From contig JACQBR010000021.1 of the NCBI GenBank assembly GCA_016194335.1, forward strand, positions 45,536 through 109,535: a stretch of 64,000 nt of DNA, written 5' to 3'. Shown piece after piece: positions 52,119 to 59,785 of the stretch; position 1 is the stretch's first letter; each line of letters starts with the position of its first letter. A model generated the notes under the pieces. It made no database searches. It saw nothing but the letters and a program-made list of their open reading frames with translations, and was not told where the DNA came from. The translations under genes and the position numbers were made by a program. The DNA comes from Microcaldota archaeon. Its GTDB lineage: Archaea; Micrarchaeota; Micrarchaeia; Norongarragalinales; UBA97.

Positions 52119-52367
52119 ATGCCTTATTCCGCGGGTTATTCCGATAGATTTTTGGAGGATGTCAAGAATCTTGACAAGCATCAGCGCGAGCTTGTTTACA
52201 AGCGGATAGGAAAAATCCTTGAGGCTCCACAGCTTGGAAAGCCATTGCATTCGCCGCTTCACGACTACAAGAGCGAACGGCTGGAAAAACTTCGCTTCAT
52301 CTACAAAATAGTTGGCCAGACAGTAGAGTTTGCATGGCTTGACGACCGGGGACATGTTTACGGCTGA
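52119..52367 (+). CDS. RelE/ParE-like toxin
   Basis: An 82-residue protein with the RelE fold pattern: RFLEDVKNLDKHQRELVYKR as the two N-terminal helices, LHSPLHDYKSERLEKLRFIY as the basic strand, and a final VEFAWLDDRGHVYG. RelE toxins cut mRNA in the ribosomal A site; ParE relatives poison gyrase. Arg/Lys residues in strand 2-3 are kept, and the C-terminal Tyr-Gly is typical of archaeal RelE. It directly follows the RelB-like gene with no gap. Confidence 0.85.
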   Translation: MPYSAGYSDRFLEDVKNLDKHQRELVYKRIGKILEAPQLGKPLHSPLHDYKSERLEKLRFIYKIVGQTVEFAWLDDRGHVYG

Positions 52368-52440
52368 GATTTTAGTTTTCTCCTATTGCTAATTTGAGAG
52401 TTGCGAGGGCGGGAGTAGAGTTCTTCACGCCCCGCTTGCC

Positions 52441-52764
52441 TTACGCCACTGCAAGGGCATGTGCGGCCTTTTTGTGCCTTGAGCCTTCGCCGAACTCAAT
52501 GTCGGCCTGAACTGAAAACTCGTCAAGCTTTCTCACTGCAGGCGAGTCCATGTTGATTGCGTAAAACTTGGCGTTGCCAACAGTGCGTGTTTCCTTCACC
52601 ATGCGGTTTTCCAAAAGTAGGGGGAGTACCGACTGGAGGGTGCGGTAGCTCACGCCCGTTGAGTTTTCCAGTTCGGAAATCGGGTAGTCCCAAAACCGGT
52701 GCACAAGAAGAAAATCTAGCACCTTGGGAACCGGCTTGTCGCCGAAAACATGTCTCAAACCCAT
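52441..52764 (-). CDS. Winged-helix transcriptional regulator
   Basis: A 107-residue protein with VPKVLDFLLVHRFWDYPISE, LENSTGVSYRTLQSVLPLLL, then MVKETRTVGNAKFYAINM: helix 1, recognition helix and wing of an archaeal winged helix-turn-helix. The ATG at 52764 begins MGLRHVFGDKP, normal for such regulators. The C-terminal part is short and charged. It is divergent from the small gene at 52876, with palindromic sites between, suggesting control of itself and that neighbour. Confidence 0.8.
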   Translation of the reverse strand: MGLRHVFGDKPVPKVLDFLLVHRFWDYPISELENSTGVSYRTLQSVLPLLLENRMVKETRTVGNAKFYAINMDSPAVRKLDEFSVQADIEFGEGSRHKKAAHALAVA

Positions 52765-52798
52765 ATAAATCCGCCAGTTGTCGCCTTAAGGTATTCTG

Positions 52799-52831
52799 AT
52801 TACATGCTGATTATGTAATGATTGTGTAATG
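52799..52831. promoter_or_regulatory. Operator-like repeats between divergent winged-helix genes
   Basis: ATTACAT (52799-52805) and ATGTAAT (52813-52819) make a perfect 7-bp inverted repeat; TGTAATG is then repeated directly at 52814 and 52825, 11 bp apart (one helical turn). A TATA (CTTATAAT, 52842-52849) for the plus-strand gene follows about 27 nt before its ATG, so that transcript is nearly leaderless. A good binding site for a dimeric regulator. Confidence 0.55.
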
Positions 52832-52875
52832 ACCGGATTGCGCTTATAATCCTTTTGCCATTACTTAACTAACCT

Positions 52876-53157
52876 ATGAAGGAATTTGCGTTGGCCAATG
52901 CGCGGTGGTTCGTCCTGCGCTTTTTGCTAGACCAAAGGTGCTTTTCGGAGCGCTGGCACCAAGTCACGGAAGAAACGGCGGTTAAACACGTATCGCGGGA
53001 ATTCGGCGACTGCGACAGGAAGGCAGCAGGCCGCGGTCTAAGCCAGCTCGTTGCGCAAGGGCTCGTGTGCGTGAAGAAAAAACATTACGGGACGCACGTC
53101 TGGCTCAACCATACGCGCTTGGATGAGGTAAAACGAATGCTTCTCGCTCCGCCTTGA
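52876..53157 (+). CDS. Small winged-helix-like protein
   Basis: 93 residues. ARWFVLRFLLDQRCFSERWH, then VKHVSREFGDCDRKAAGRGL, then LVAQGLVCVKKKHYGTHVW follows the helix, recognition helix and wing order of a winged-helix DNA-binding protein, with two Cys near positions 15 and 41. No named family. It is divergent from the regulator at 52441 and shares its operator-like region. Confidence 0.6.
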   Translation: MKEFALANARWFVLRFLLDQRCFSERWHQVTEETAVKHVSREFGDCDRKAAGRGLSQLVAQGLVCVKKKHYGTHVWLNHTRLDEVKRMLLAPP

Positions 53158-53220
53158 GAATAGGCGGTTCAATTCCGAACGAAGCTCCTCTTAAAAAACT
53201 CGAGGCCGCCTAACCTGCTC

Positions 53221-53661
53221 ATGTCGTACTTGCGCGCGCAGGTTTCCGTCGAATACCTCTCACTAATGGCGGTGGCGCTGGTGATTGCCATCATCATGTG
53301 GGGGGTGGTGAGTACCACCGCAAGCGGCGCGAACGACCAGGCGGCAATCGCCTCTTCAAAACAGGCGGTGGGTAAAATCCGCGACGCGGCCGACCTCGTC
53401 TACACGCAGGGCGCGCCGTCGCAGCTTTCAATCGCGTTCGTCACCCCCCGCGAACTTGCGTCGGTAAGCTCTTCAAGCAAGGAAATCTCCTTCACGCTCA
53501 ACATGTCGACGGGGCAGAACACCTACTTCCAGGACACGTACGCGGATTTGGAGGGATACGGCCTCGACACCCTCGCGGGCAACCCCGGTACCCACACGCT
53601 TCTTGCCACGGCAATCAGGCGGGGCGGCACGACGATAGTGCAGCTTAACGTGACGGGATGA
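53221..53661 (+). CDS. Class III signal peptide (archaeal pilin-like) protein
   Basis: 146 residues. MSYLRAQVSVEYLSLMAVAL is a class III signal peptide: a short basic leader, cleavage expected after Ala before QVSVEYL, then a hydrophobic assembly helix. Such preproteins are cut by PibD/EppA and built into type IV pilus-like filaments. The mature domain (KQAVGKIRDAADLVYTQGAP) is clearly related to the minus-strand pilin at 59241 (QNAVDKIRDSAQVVSLQGPP). It stands alone, 63 nt after the winged-helix gene, away from the main pilin operon. Confidence 0.88.
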   Translation: MSYLRAQVSVEYLSLMAVALVIAIIMWGVVSTTASGANDQAAIASSKQAVGKIRDAADLVYTQGAPSQLSIAFVTPRELASVSSSSKEISFTLNMSTGQNTYFQDTYADLEGYGLDTLAGNPGTHTLLATAIRRGGTTIVQLNVTG

Positions 53662-53689
53662 ACGCGCGCAATAAGTTCGGCCGGCTATA

Positions 53690-53873
53690 GTTGCCGGCGT
53701 TTATTCTTGCCGTGCTTTGTGGAGGAGTTTGAGCGGGCACGCTCGGCGATTTGTAGCGGGAGGGGTTGAGTTTGGCGGGCTCGAGTTTTTCCGCAATGGG
53801 GAGCCTCTCGTCCGCGGGAAGTTCCCTTACTTGGGCGAGGAAGACCTTGGATGGCCGGGAGCGAATACGTCAT
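53690..53873 (-). pseudogene. Decayed RelE/ParE-like toxin
   Basis: The ATG overlaps the antitoxin stop (ATGA at 53870-53873). After MTYSLPAI the sense moves to another frame reading KVFLAQVRELPADERLPIAE then KLEPAKLNPSRYKS, a typical RelE/ParE N-terminal helix pair and following strand; downstream pieces such as PLKLLHKARQE and ARINAGNY are again in other frames. The straight frame is only Arg/Pro/Thr-rich noise. I infer an inactivated toxin next to an intact antitoxin. Confidence 0.5.
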
Positions 53874-54112
53874 CGCAACGAATCCCAAAGTTCCTTCTCA
53901 CTCGCGTAGTCGCTTTCCTTCAGTGCGGTGAGGAATTTGGCAAGCATGGTCCTTTCCTCTTCAGTGGGCTCGCCTTCGGCCAGTCCGTACTTGTCTTTCA
54001 GTTCAAAGAGGCCGAGGCGCAGCACTTCGCTCCTTGTTTTTGCCAAGCCCTTGCTTAGCGCATCCTCGATGGTTTCGTTAGTCAGTCCCGTAAATTTCAC
54101 ATTTGCATGCAT
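53870..54112 (-). CDS. VapB/RelB-like antitoxin
   Basis: 80 residues. VKFTGLTNETIEDALSKGLA followed by KTRSEVLRLGLFELKDKYGL has the ribbon-helix-helix-like plan of archaeal VapB/CopG antitoxins, with an acidic C-terminus (EEERTMLAKFLTALKESDY) for toxin binding. Start ATG 54112; TATTTTAAT and related AT-rich sequence lie just upstream. It is followed by an overlapping but frameshifted toxin gene. Confidence 0.75.
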   Translation of the reverse strand: MHANVKFTGLTNETIEDALSKGLAKTRSEVLRLGLFELKDKYGLAEGEPTEEERTMLAKFLTALKESDYASEKELWDSLR

Positions 54113-54161
54113 AAAATCACTATTTTAATTATGTTTTTAGAGGGCGGTGGGTTTTTTCCAA

Positions 54162-55148
54162 TCAGCTGTTGAGGTCGACCGTCACGCCGTAAGTGTCGTT
54201 GTGCATCCGGTCGAGCCTCTGGTTGGGATAGGCCGAGCCGGTTACCGCGTAACCGTGGATTGCCGTTGCGTTGAAGAACTGCCAGTCTGCAACGCTCTGG
54301 TTTGCGGTGAAGTTCAGCCCGCGGAGGGAGAATTCCGTGGAGTTCACGAGGCTTTCAAGCCCAATCTGGCCGCCCGCCATCGAGGCGTACCTGTCGGAAA
54401 GGGAAAGCCTCCCTTCGAACCGGTCGAGCACGCTGGGGCCGAGGCTCGTGTTGAGGTAGCCGCCCTGGGCGAATGCCGCGTCGAGGGCGGCGTTGCCCCA
54501 AACCGGCGTTATCGAGGGGCGCGCGAAAACCCTGTGGACGAACCCGAGGCCGTGAAGCGCGTAGAGCGGGTCTTCAAAACCCAAGACCGAAATTATCCTG
54601 CTGGAGACGTAAGTGCGGGAAATGTTCACCGGCTCCTTCACGTCGGTGATGTTCACCTCGAGCGTGGAGGTGAGGTTGAGCTCGAATGCGCTTGAGGGGG
54701 TGACATCGAGGCGCGTGGCGTTGATGCTCACGTTGAGCCCGCGGTTCGCCCCGATGCGGGAGACGGAGGCGGCCCATTCGTTGATTGAAGAGCCCGCCAT
54801 GACCGACTGGTTCACCGATGAGAGCGAGCCGTTTGTCGCGAGTTCGGAAAGGTTGGCATGGGCGTCCTGCAGGGGGCTTCCGCTCGCGTAGATGTAATTG
54901 CCCGCGGCAACGACCGCGCGCTTCCCGGCAATTTCAAGCACGCGGGGCACGTCCTGCGAGAGCGAGTCGCCGAAGCTCGCCAGCTCGTTTCCCCTCACGC
55001 GCGCCACGACTTGGGCGTTCTTCTGCGCGGAGAGGGCCGAGGAGCTCATGAGGTAGAGAAAGATTGGCGCGAGGAGCATAAGCAGGGTGAGGGAGTAGAG
55101 GAGGCCCCGCCTTAGCCCGGGGTTTTTGTCAAAAGAGCTTGTTTCCAT
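54162..55148 (-). CDS. Membrane-anchored protein of the pilin-like operon
   Basis: About 328 residues (ATG 55148; ATG 55154 also possible). One N-terminal TM (RGLLYSLTLLMLLAPIFLYL, about residues 14-33), then an outside domain with many N-x-S/T sequons. It is the last gene of a five-gene minus-strand set that starts with two class III signal peptide pilins, 84 nt after the preceding gene. No family is recognised; the layout of short basic N-terminus, TM and beta-rich ectodomain is shared by the other members. Probably a minor pilin or surface component. Confidence 0.7.
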   Translation of the reverse strand: METSSFDKNPGLRRGLLYSLTLLMLLAPIFLYLMSSSALSAQKNAQVVARVRGNELASFGDSLSQDVPRVLEIAGKRAVVAAGNYIYASGSPLQDAHANLSELATNGSLSSVNQSVMAGSSINEWAASVSRIGANRGLNVSINATRLDVTPSSAFELNLTSTLEVNITDVKEPVNISRTYVSSRIISVLGFEDPLYALHGLGFVHRVFARPSITPVWGNAALDAAFAQGGYLNTSLGPSVLDRFEGRLSLSDRYASMAGGQIGLESLVNSTEFSLRGLNFTANQSVADWQFFNATAIHGYAVTGSAYPNQRLDRMHNDTYGVTVDLNS

Positions 55149-55238
55149 TTTCAATCGCCGGCCTTTTTTTTAGTTTAACTGGGGGATTCGCTTTTTTTTT
55201 TGAATGCGTTGAGAATTTATTCCTGCCAAACTGATTGC

Positions 55239-57251
55239 CTAACCCCACACTCTTATGCTGAATGAAGTGGGCCCCCAGAGGAACGGGATGCCGCTGAGCT
55301 GGTTGGACTGCACCGACACGCTGTTGGAGAGCGCAAGGTCGATGGGGTTGGCCGCGCTTCCCGGCGTCGCGGGGCTTGAGGCGGGGTTGTAGAAGTTGAG
55401 CTGGTAGAGCAGGCGGCGCACGGCGTCGGCATAGGCGTTGTCGGGGTAGAGCGCAGTCATCGCGTCCACGTCTATAGGGGTCGGGTTGAAGTTGGGCAGG
55501 TCCCTTCCCACGGCGGCGTAGGAAAAACCGTCGGCAATCCCGTCGCGGTTGAGGTCGTAATACACCGTGACGTTGAATCCCGAGATGTTTGAGAACGGGA
55601 CTCCGTAGGGCACGGAGGCTTTCGCGCCCGCGGCGTAAACCGCCCTGCTTGAGCCGGAGCACGAGGGGGATGGGGAGCCTCCCGAAGAGGCGAGCACGAC
55701 CGTTGCGAAATTGGTTTCGTTCTGCACCAGAAGCGAAGCCGGGAAGCCCACTGAAGAGGCGTCGCCCAAGTCGGCAAAGTTCGCGCCGTAGGACGGGAGG
55801 TAAAATGCGTTGGCCCACCTCGCGTTCGAGCTGTTTACCGTCACGTTGGAAGTCCACAGCCCGCTTCCCGAATAGGCCGTGATGCGCACGTCCTGCGGCC
55901 GCAGTGCGGGGGGGATGGCAAACGCGCCGGTGCATCCCCCGAACCTTTCCGATTCCGTCAAGAAGGTCACTTCGGAAATTCCCGCCGCCTGCTGCGGCCC
56001 GGTGTAATTGACGCGGATGTAGGATTCGGGCATAAGCTCGCTGGGGTTGTAGGCAGCCGGGTAGTTCAGGCCGGAAAGGCCCAGGCGCAGGGGCACGTTG
56101 GCGTTTGAAAGCGGCCCGAGGTTACCCCCCAATGCCGCCGAGAGCGTGGAATTGCCCAAGTCTACCGTCTGGGGGGAGTTGCTTGGGATTGTCGTGAGGA
56201 CGGTGGCGTTGCCGATGTTGAGATACGCGGGGTAGGTGCTGTTGATCACCAAGTGAACCGATGCGCCCGTCGCGGTTCCCGGCACGTAGAACGAATCGTA
56301 GAGGTTCACCGCGCCGCGGATGCCTGCAAAGCGGTAGGTCACGTTGGTGGAGTTGGCCGCGCCAAATTCCTTCGTGTCATAGGCGATTTTGGCAAACCCC
56401 CCTCCTACGAACTGCTGCAGTGGCGCCACGTTGGTGAAGTTGAGGCCCAGCCGGTTGGGCGCGCCGGGGACGACGCTGCTCAGGCAGTTGGGGTCGGCAA
56501 TCGTCCAGTTTCCCGCGGCGTAGGCCGGGTCGGCGCTTGGCGGGAACGTTCCGCAGGCAAAGCCGTTGACGCTCAAAACCGCGTTGCCGCCCACCACGCC
56601 TTCGATGAAAATTGACTTCACGGTTGCGTCGGGGGGAATCCCGTAGATGATTTCGGAAACATTTCCCCAGCCTGTGAACCCGCCGAAGTAGGTATGGCTG
56701 CCAGTGCGTTTTGCGCCAAGCGAATCGACGTACGCGCGCGCCGAATACCCTGTGGGCGGCTTGTTGATTTGGTAGCCTGAGGCGAATCTCGTGCTGCGGA
56801 AGAGGATGAGGGCGCTTGAGGGCATCGGGGTGCTGTTGTAGATTATGTCCTCCCCGTCGCCCACTTCGGCCGAGAGGGCCCACCCGGCGTTGGGGGGGAG
56901 GAGCCCGCCGAGGAATTCGGACGAAAGGTTCGACGCCGCCGAGCGCGTGAGGGTGGTGTTCTCCGCCCAGAACGCGCCGAGCACCTCGAGCACGGTGAGG
57001 TTGAGATTGGCGTCGGTGAGCAGCCCCTGGTTGAAGAGGCCGGCAACCACGGGGTCGAACCTCAAGTCCGCCACCCTCACGCGCGTGAGAGCGTCCACCG
57101 CGCCCTGCGCCTGGGTGTTCAGCGCGTTTTGGAATACTGGCGTGGGCGTTGTTTCAATGCGCAGGAAGCTCGAGAACGGGATGATTAGCAGGAGTATCGA
57201 GAGCGCCAGGATGGCGTCGAGTGAAAAGACAATCCCGCGGCGTGCCGACAT
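55239..57251 (-). CDS. Large pilin-like membrane-anchored protein
   Basis: 670 residues. MSARRGIVFSLDAILALSIL is a short basic leader followed by a hydrophobic helix, like minor pilins, though the canonical cleavage Ala/Gly-Gln pair is replaced by RG-I. The ectodomain is beta-rich with many N-x-S/T sequons and a few Cys. Recurring VYYDLNRDGIADGFSYA resembles a Ca-binding dockerin or EF-hand-like loop (D-x-N-x-D-G). Third from last position in the operon sense: it follows the 418-residue gene after a 224-nt gap that holds a paired-hairpin repeat, so the two halves of the set may be separately expressed. Confidence 0.72.
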   Translation of the reverse strand: MSARRGIVFSLDAILALSILLLIIPFSSFLRIETTPTPVFQNALNTQAQGAVDALTRVRVADLRFDPVVAGLFNQGLLTDANLNLTVLEVLGAFWAENTTLTRSAASNLSSEFLGGLLPPNAGWALSAEVGDGEDIIYNSTPMPSSALILFRSTRFASGYQINKPPTGYSARAYVDSLGAKRTGSHTYFGGFTGWGNVSEIIYGIPPDATVKSIFIEGVVGGNAVLSVNGFACGTFPPSADPAYAAGNWTIADPNCLSSVVPGAPNRLGLNFTNVAPLQQFVGGGFAKIAYDTKEFGAANSTNVTYRFAGIRGAVNLYDSFYVPGTATGASVHLVINSTYPAYLNIGNATVLTTIPSNSPQTVDLGNSTLSAALGGNLGPLSNANVPLRLGLSGLNYPAAYNPSELMPESYIRVNYTGPQQAAGISEVTFLTESERFGGCTGAFAIPPALRPQDVRITAYSGSGLWTSNVTVNSSNARWANAFYLPSYGANFADLGDASSVGFPASLLVQNETNFATVVLASSGGSPSPSCSGSSRAVYAAGAKASVPYGVPFSNISGFNVTVYYDLNRDGIADGFSYAAVGRDLPNFNPTPIDVDAMTALYPDNAYADAVRRLLYQLNFYNPASSPATPGSAANPIDLALSNSVSVQSNQLSGIPFLWGPTSFSIRVWG

Positions 57252-57386
57252 TTACACCAGACCATTCTCACTTACGCTTTCGCCGAATTTATAGCCACTG
57301 CATCCGGCTTGCTTCCCCGGCACACGATGCAGGCCGCCTGTTGTGGCCATTGGGAGAATCCGGGTTTTTCGCCACTGCGTTTTTCA

Positions 57387-57475
57387 TAGCAAATCGCATT
57401 AATTCTGGAACTTTAGAAGTGCGATTTGCAACTAGCGGATTGCTGGCAATGTTTCATTATTTATGCAATCCGCTA
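57387..57475. repeat. Paired-hairpin repeat, copy 2 (inverted)
   Basis: An 89-bp near-copy of 16774-16862 in reverse orientation: TAGCAAATCGCA ... TGCGATTTGCA, then TAGCGGATTGC ... GCAATCCGCTA ending at 57475. The nested TTCT/AGAA in stem B is kept. It touches the stop codon of the upstream (minus-strand) gene at 57476-57478. Confidence 0.85.
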
Positions 57476-58732
57476 TCAGTTCTTGTAGACGATGACGTCA
57501 ACCGCCACCGGAACGTTTCTCCCGCCGGTGTCAAGCACGTCCACCCTGCGCACCACTGAAATCTGCTGTGCGGTGGTGACGTTGGGGTAGATGCCGAATT
57601 CCGTGACGTTGCCCAGGAGGTTGAAGTAGGTGGAGAACGCGTTGCCCTTGAGCGTGCCGTCGTATTGCGTGAGGTAATACGCCCTGCCCGACCCGTAGTT
57701 CCACGAGGCGATGGGCGCCTGCGATTGCGGTGCCGAGGGGTTCGTCTGGTTGACTATGATGTTGAGCGGCAGGTCGCCCGGCCCCTTGAACATGTAGAGG
57801 TGGGGCGAGGGGAACGAGGCGGGGTCGCCGGGGCTCACGTCCACAATCAGGTCGTCCAGCTTGGTCACCACTCCCGAAACGCCCTGGCCGGGAGGGTATT
57901 TCCCCCAGCTCATGTTGAAGCCGTCAATGAGGGGGTTGTTGCCGTTGTCCTGCCCGCCTATGGCCATGAATATGCTCCCGTTGTAAATGGCGGAGGCGAG
58001 CCTGGCGTGGTCAATCTGGTTGCTTTTCACGTTGGGCTCGTACGCCACGGTGAGGACGTAGTTGGACATGTTGGCCACCATCTCGTCAAAGAGCGTGGGG
58101 CCGTTGTTGTCCGAATACAGGTACCTGTAGTCCCCCGCGGGGGCGGGCTGGTTGGAGTGCCAGTAGAGGTCCCAGACGATGCCGGAGCAGTTTACCAGGC
58201 CGTAAGCCGCCTGGTCCCCGCTTGAGAATATGGCAATCGGGTCGCTGTAGGCAAGGCCGGTGGTGGTGAGGTTTCCGGTGTTGTCCGTAATCCTTATGTA
58301 AAGGTCGTATGCGCCCGCTCCAAGAAGCGACTTCGCCTTGTAGTAGTCGGTGAGCAGGAGGTTGAGGAACTTCCTGCGGGAAATCGCCCCGCCCGCGCCA
58401 ATGAGGCCGATGCTCGAGACGCTCGCGGCAGTCCACTGCGCGGGGATGCCGGGGGTTTGGAGAAGCGAGCCTGCCGCGGACTGCGCTACGGAGTTTATGG
58501 TCTCAATGGCCTTGGAATTTCCAGACTGGCGCTCGACGGTGTTGAAAGTGTTGAAGACGGTGGCGAGGATGATGATGAAGAACACGGTGCTTACGAAAAA
58601 ATCAAGCAGCACGGCCTGGCCCCTCAACCCCTTCATAGGCTTTCCCATCCCCCAATCGGTCAAGTTGCGCAACACCCCTTCCCAAGTTTCTCCCAATAGT
58701 TTTTCTTTCTTTTTTGCAAGCTTCACGTTCAA
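57476..58732 (-). CDS. Pilin-like operon protein with N-terminal TM
   Basis: Up to 418 residues. The start is probably TTG 58732, overlapping the preceding stop as TTGA; GTG 58726 or later ATGs (before GKPMKGLRGQAVLLDFFVST) are alternatives, the last being most pilin-like. TM helix about 43-62 (LLDFFVSTVFFIIILATVF). The ectodomain of about 340 residues holds several N-x-S/T and repeated aromatic/Gly turns, with a ThuA/glutamine-amidotransferase-like feel in VIVYKN- and SWNYGSGRAYYLTQYDG-type strands, but no family can be named. It is coupled with the pilin gene before it. Its stop abuts a paired-hairpin repeat. Confidence 0.7.
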   Translation of the reverse strand: MNVKLAKKKEKLLGETWEGVLRNLTDWGMGKPMKGLRGQAVLLDFFVSTVFFIIILATVFNTFNTVERQSGNSKAIETINSVAQSAAGSLLQTPGIPAQWTAASVSSIGLIGAGGAISRRKFLNLLLTDYYKAKSLLGAGAYDLYIRITDNTGNLTTTGLAYSDPIAIFSSGDQAAYGLVNCSGIVWDLYWHSNQPAPAGDYRYLYSDNNGPTLFDEMVANMSNYVLTVAYEPNVKSNQIDHARLASAIYNGSIFMAIGGQDNGNNPLIDGFNMSWGKYPPGQGVSGVVTKLDDLIVDVSPGDPASFPSPHLYMFKGPGDLPLNIIVNQTNPSAPQSQAPIASWNYGSGRAYYLTQYDGTLKGNAFSTYFNLLGNVTEFGIYPNVTTAQQISVVRRVDVLDTGGRNVPVAVDVIVYKN

Positions 58733-59136
58733 GAAATTTCGATGATGCCGCCGTTGTTGAAAATCGCGTTGTCGCCCTTTCTGGGGGCGTCAAGCGCCTT
58801 TGCCGTTACGTTGCCGGTCACGATTGCCGCGCTTGCCGAATTTACTTCCGTCCAGTTCACCACTACCAACTGCTCGGAGGGATAAATAGCCATCGCATAG
58901 TCTGAAGAGTCGCCCAGGCTCTTTGGAAGGGTGAAGATGCGCCTGTAGCCCCGGCCCACGGCAACCGCCGTGTTGATTTCCGAGGAAAGCTGGTCGGCCA
59001 CCACCTGCGCCTCGCTTCCCAGCTGGCTGTTGCGGTTGTTCTGGTATGCGGAGTAGATAATCGGCGTGAGCACGACGAAAATGAGGAGGAGGAAGCCCAC
59101 CGATTGCATGAACTCCATCGAAACTTGGGCCTTCAA
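58729..59136 (-). CDS. Class III signal peptide (pilin-like) protein
   Basis: About 135 residues. The start is likely TTG 59136 with AAGGAG about 15 nt upstream, giving MKAQVSMEFMQSVGFLLLIF: a class III signal peptide with cleavage expected after Ala before QVSMEF. The mature part (SEAQVVADQLSSEINTAVAV ... AIYPSEQLVVVNWTEVNS) is typical of small archaeal pilins. A longer open frame upstream (to 59745) is the shadow of the neighbouring pilin gene. Stop overlaps the next gene's start. Second gene of the pilin-like operon. Confidence 0.85.
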   Translation of the reverse strand: MKAQVSMEFMQSVGFLLLIFVVLTPIIYSAYQNNRNSQLGSEAQVVADQLSSEINTAVAVGRGYRRIFTLPKSLGDSSDYAMAIYPSEQLVVVNWTEVNSASAAIVTGNVTAKALDAPRKGDNAIFNNGGIIEIS

Positions 59137-59240
59137 CCCTTTCTTCGGAAGCTCCTTAGCCTCGTCGGCCTGTGGCCTCCTGCGGCAGTCGCTTCCTCGA
59201 AAGCGTTGACGGAAAATATCCAGTAGCCTCCCTTCAAATT

Positions 59241-59669
59241 TCAATCGCTCACCAGCACCTTCCCTTTCTGCGCGAAGATGTAAAAAAGCGTCGGGCCGGA
59301 CGCGGTGTAGGTGACGTTCCCCTCCAGAAGCACTGGCGAGTATGCCGACACGTCCACGCCCTTGTCGTAATCCAGGACGATGAGGGCCTCGTGGCCGTTT
59401 GAGAAGTTGAAAGACTTGATGTTGCTGGGAAGGTCGATTTCGATCGTCTGCTTTGCAGGCGGGCCCTGCAGGCTCACCACCTGGGCCGAGTCCCTGATTT
59501 TGTCGACGGCGTTCTGCGCCTTGGCGACGTCCTGCGCCCTCTGGCTGGACTGCAGGCTGGAGTTGAGGTAAATCCAGATTATTGCGAGAACGACAAGCTG
59601 CACGCCGATGATGGAAAGGTATTCGACGGACGACTGCGCCCTTGAGTGTGGCAAGATTAACCCCGGCAT
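59241..59669 (-). CDS. Class III signal peptide (pilin-like) protein
   Basis: 142 residues. SRAQSSVEYLSIIGVQLVVL is a class III signal peptide (cleavage after Ala, then QSSVEYL), preceded by a 10-residue leader. The mature region is homologous to the plus-strand pilin at 53221, including the QNAVDKIRDSAQVVSLQGPP helix-turn. It heads the minus-strand pilin-like operon (59669 to 54162) and is probably the major or initiating pilin. Processing peptidase and assembly ATPase genes are not in this window. Confidence 0.88.
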   Translation of the reverse strand: MPGLILPHSRAQSSVEYLSIIGVQLVVLAIIWIYLNSSLQSSQRAQDVAKAQNAVDKIRDSAQVVSLQGPPAKQTIEIDLPSNIKSFNFSNGHEALIVLDYDKGVDVSAYSPVLLEGNVTYTASGPTLFYIFAQKGKVLVSD

Positions 59670-59785
59670 AGAATAGGCCGTAGATGAATAAAAAGCGCCT
59701 CCCCAAACGGGACATTGGGAGGGTCGGGATAATTATGGCATTCAAATCTTAGCGCGGTCTTGCGCTTGGGCAATGCCGCCTTTCT

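Noticed and set aside
58729..59745. 338-residue version of the second pilin gene
   Set aside because: The first 200 codons are the alternate frame of the neighbouring pilin; the class III signal peptide starts near 59136.
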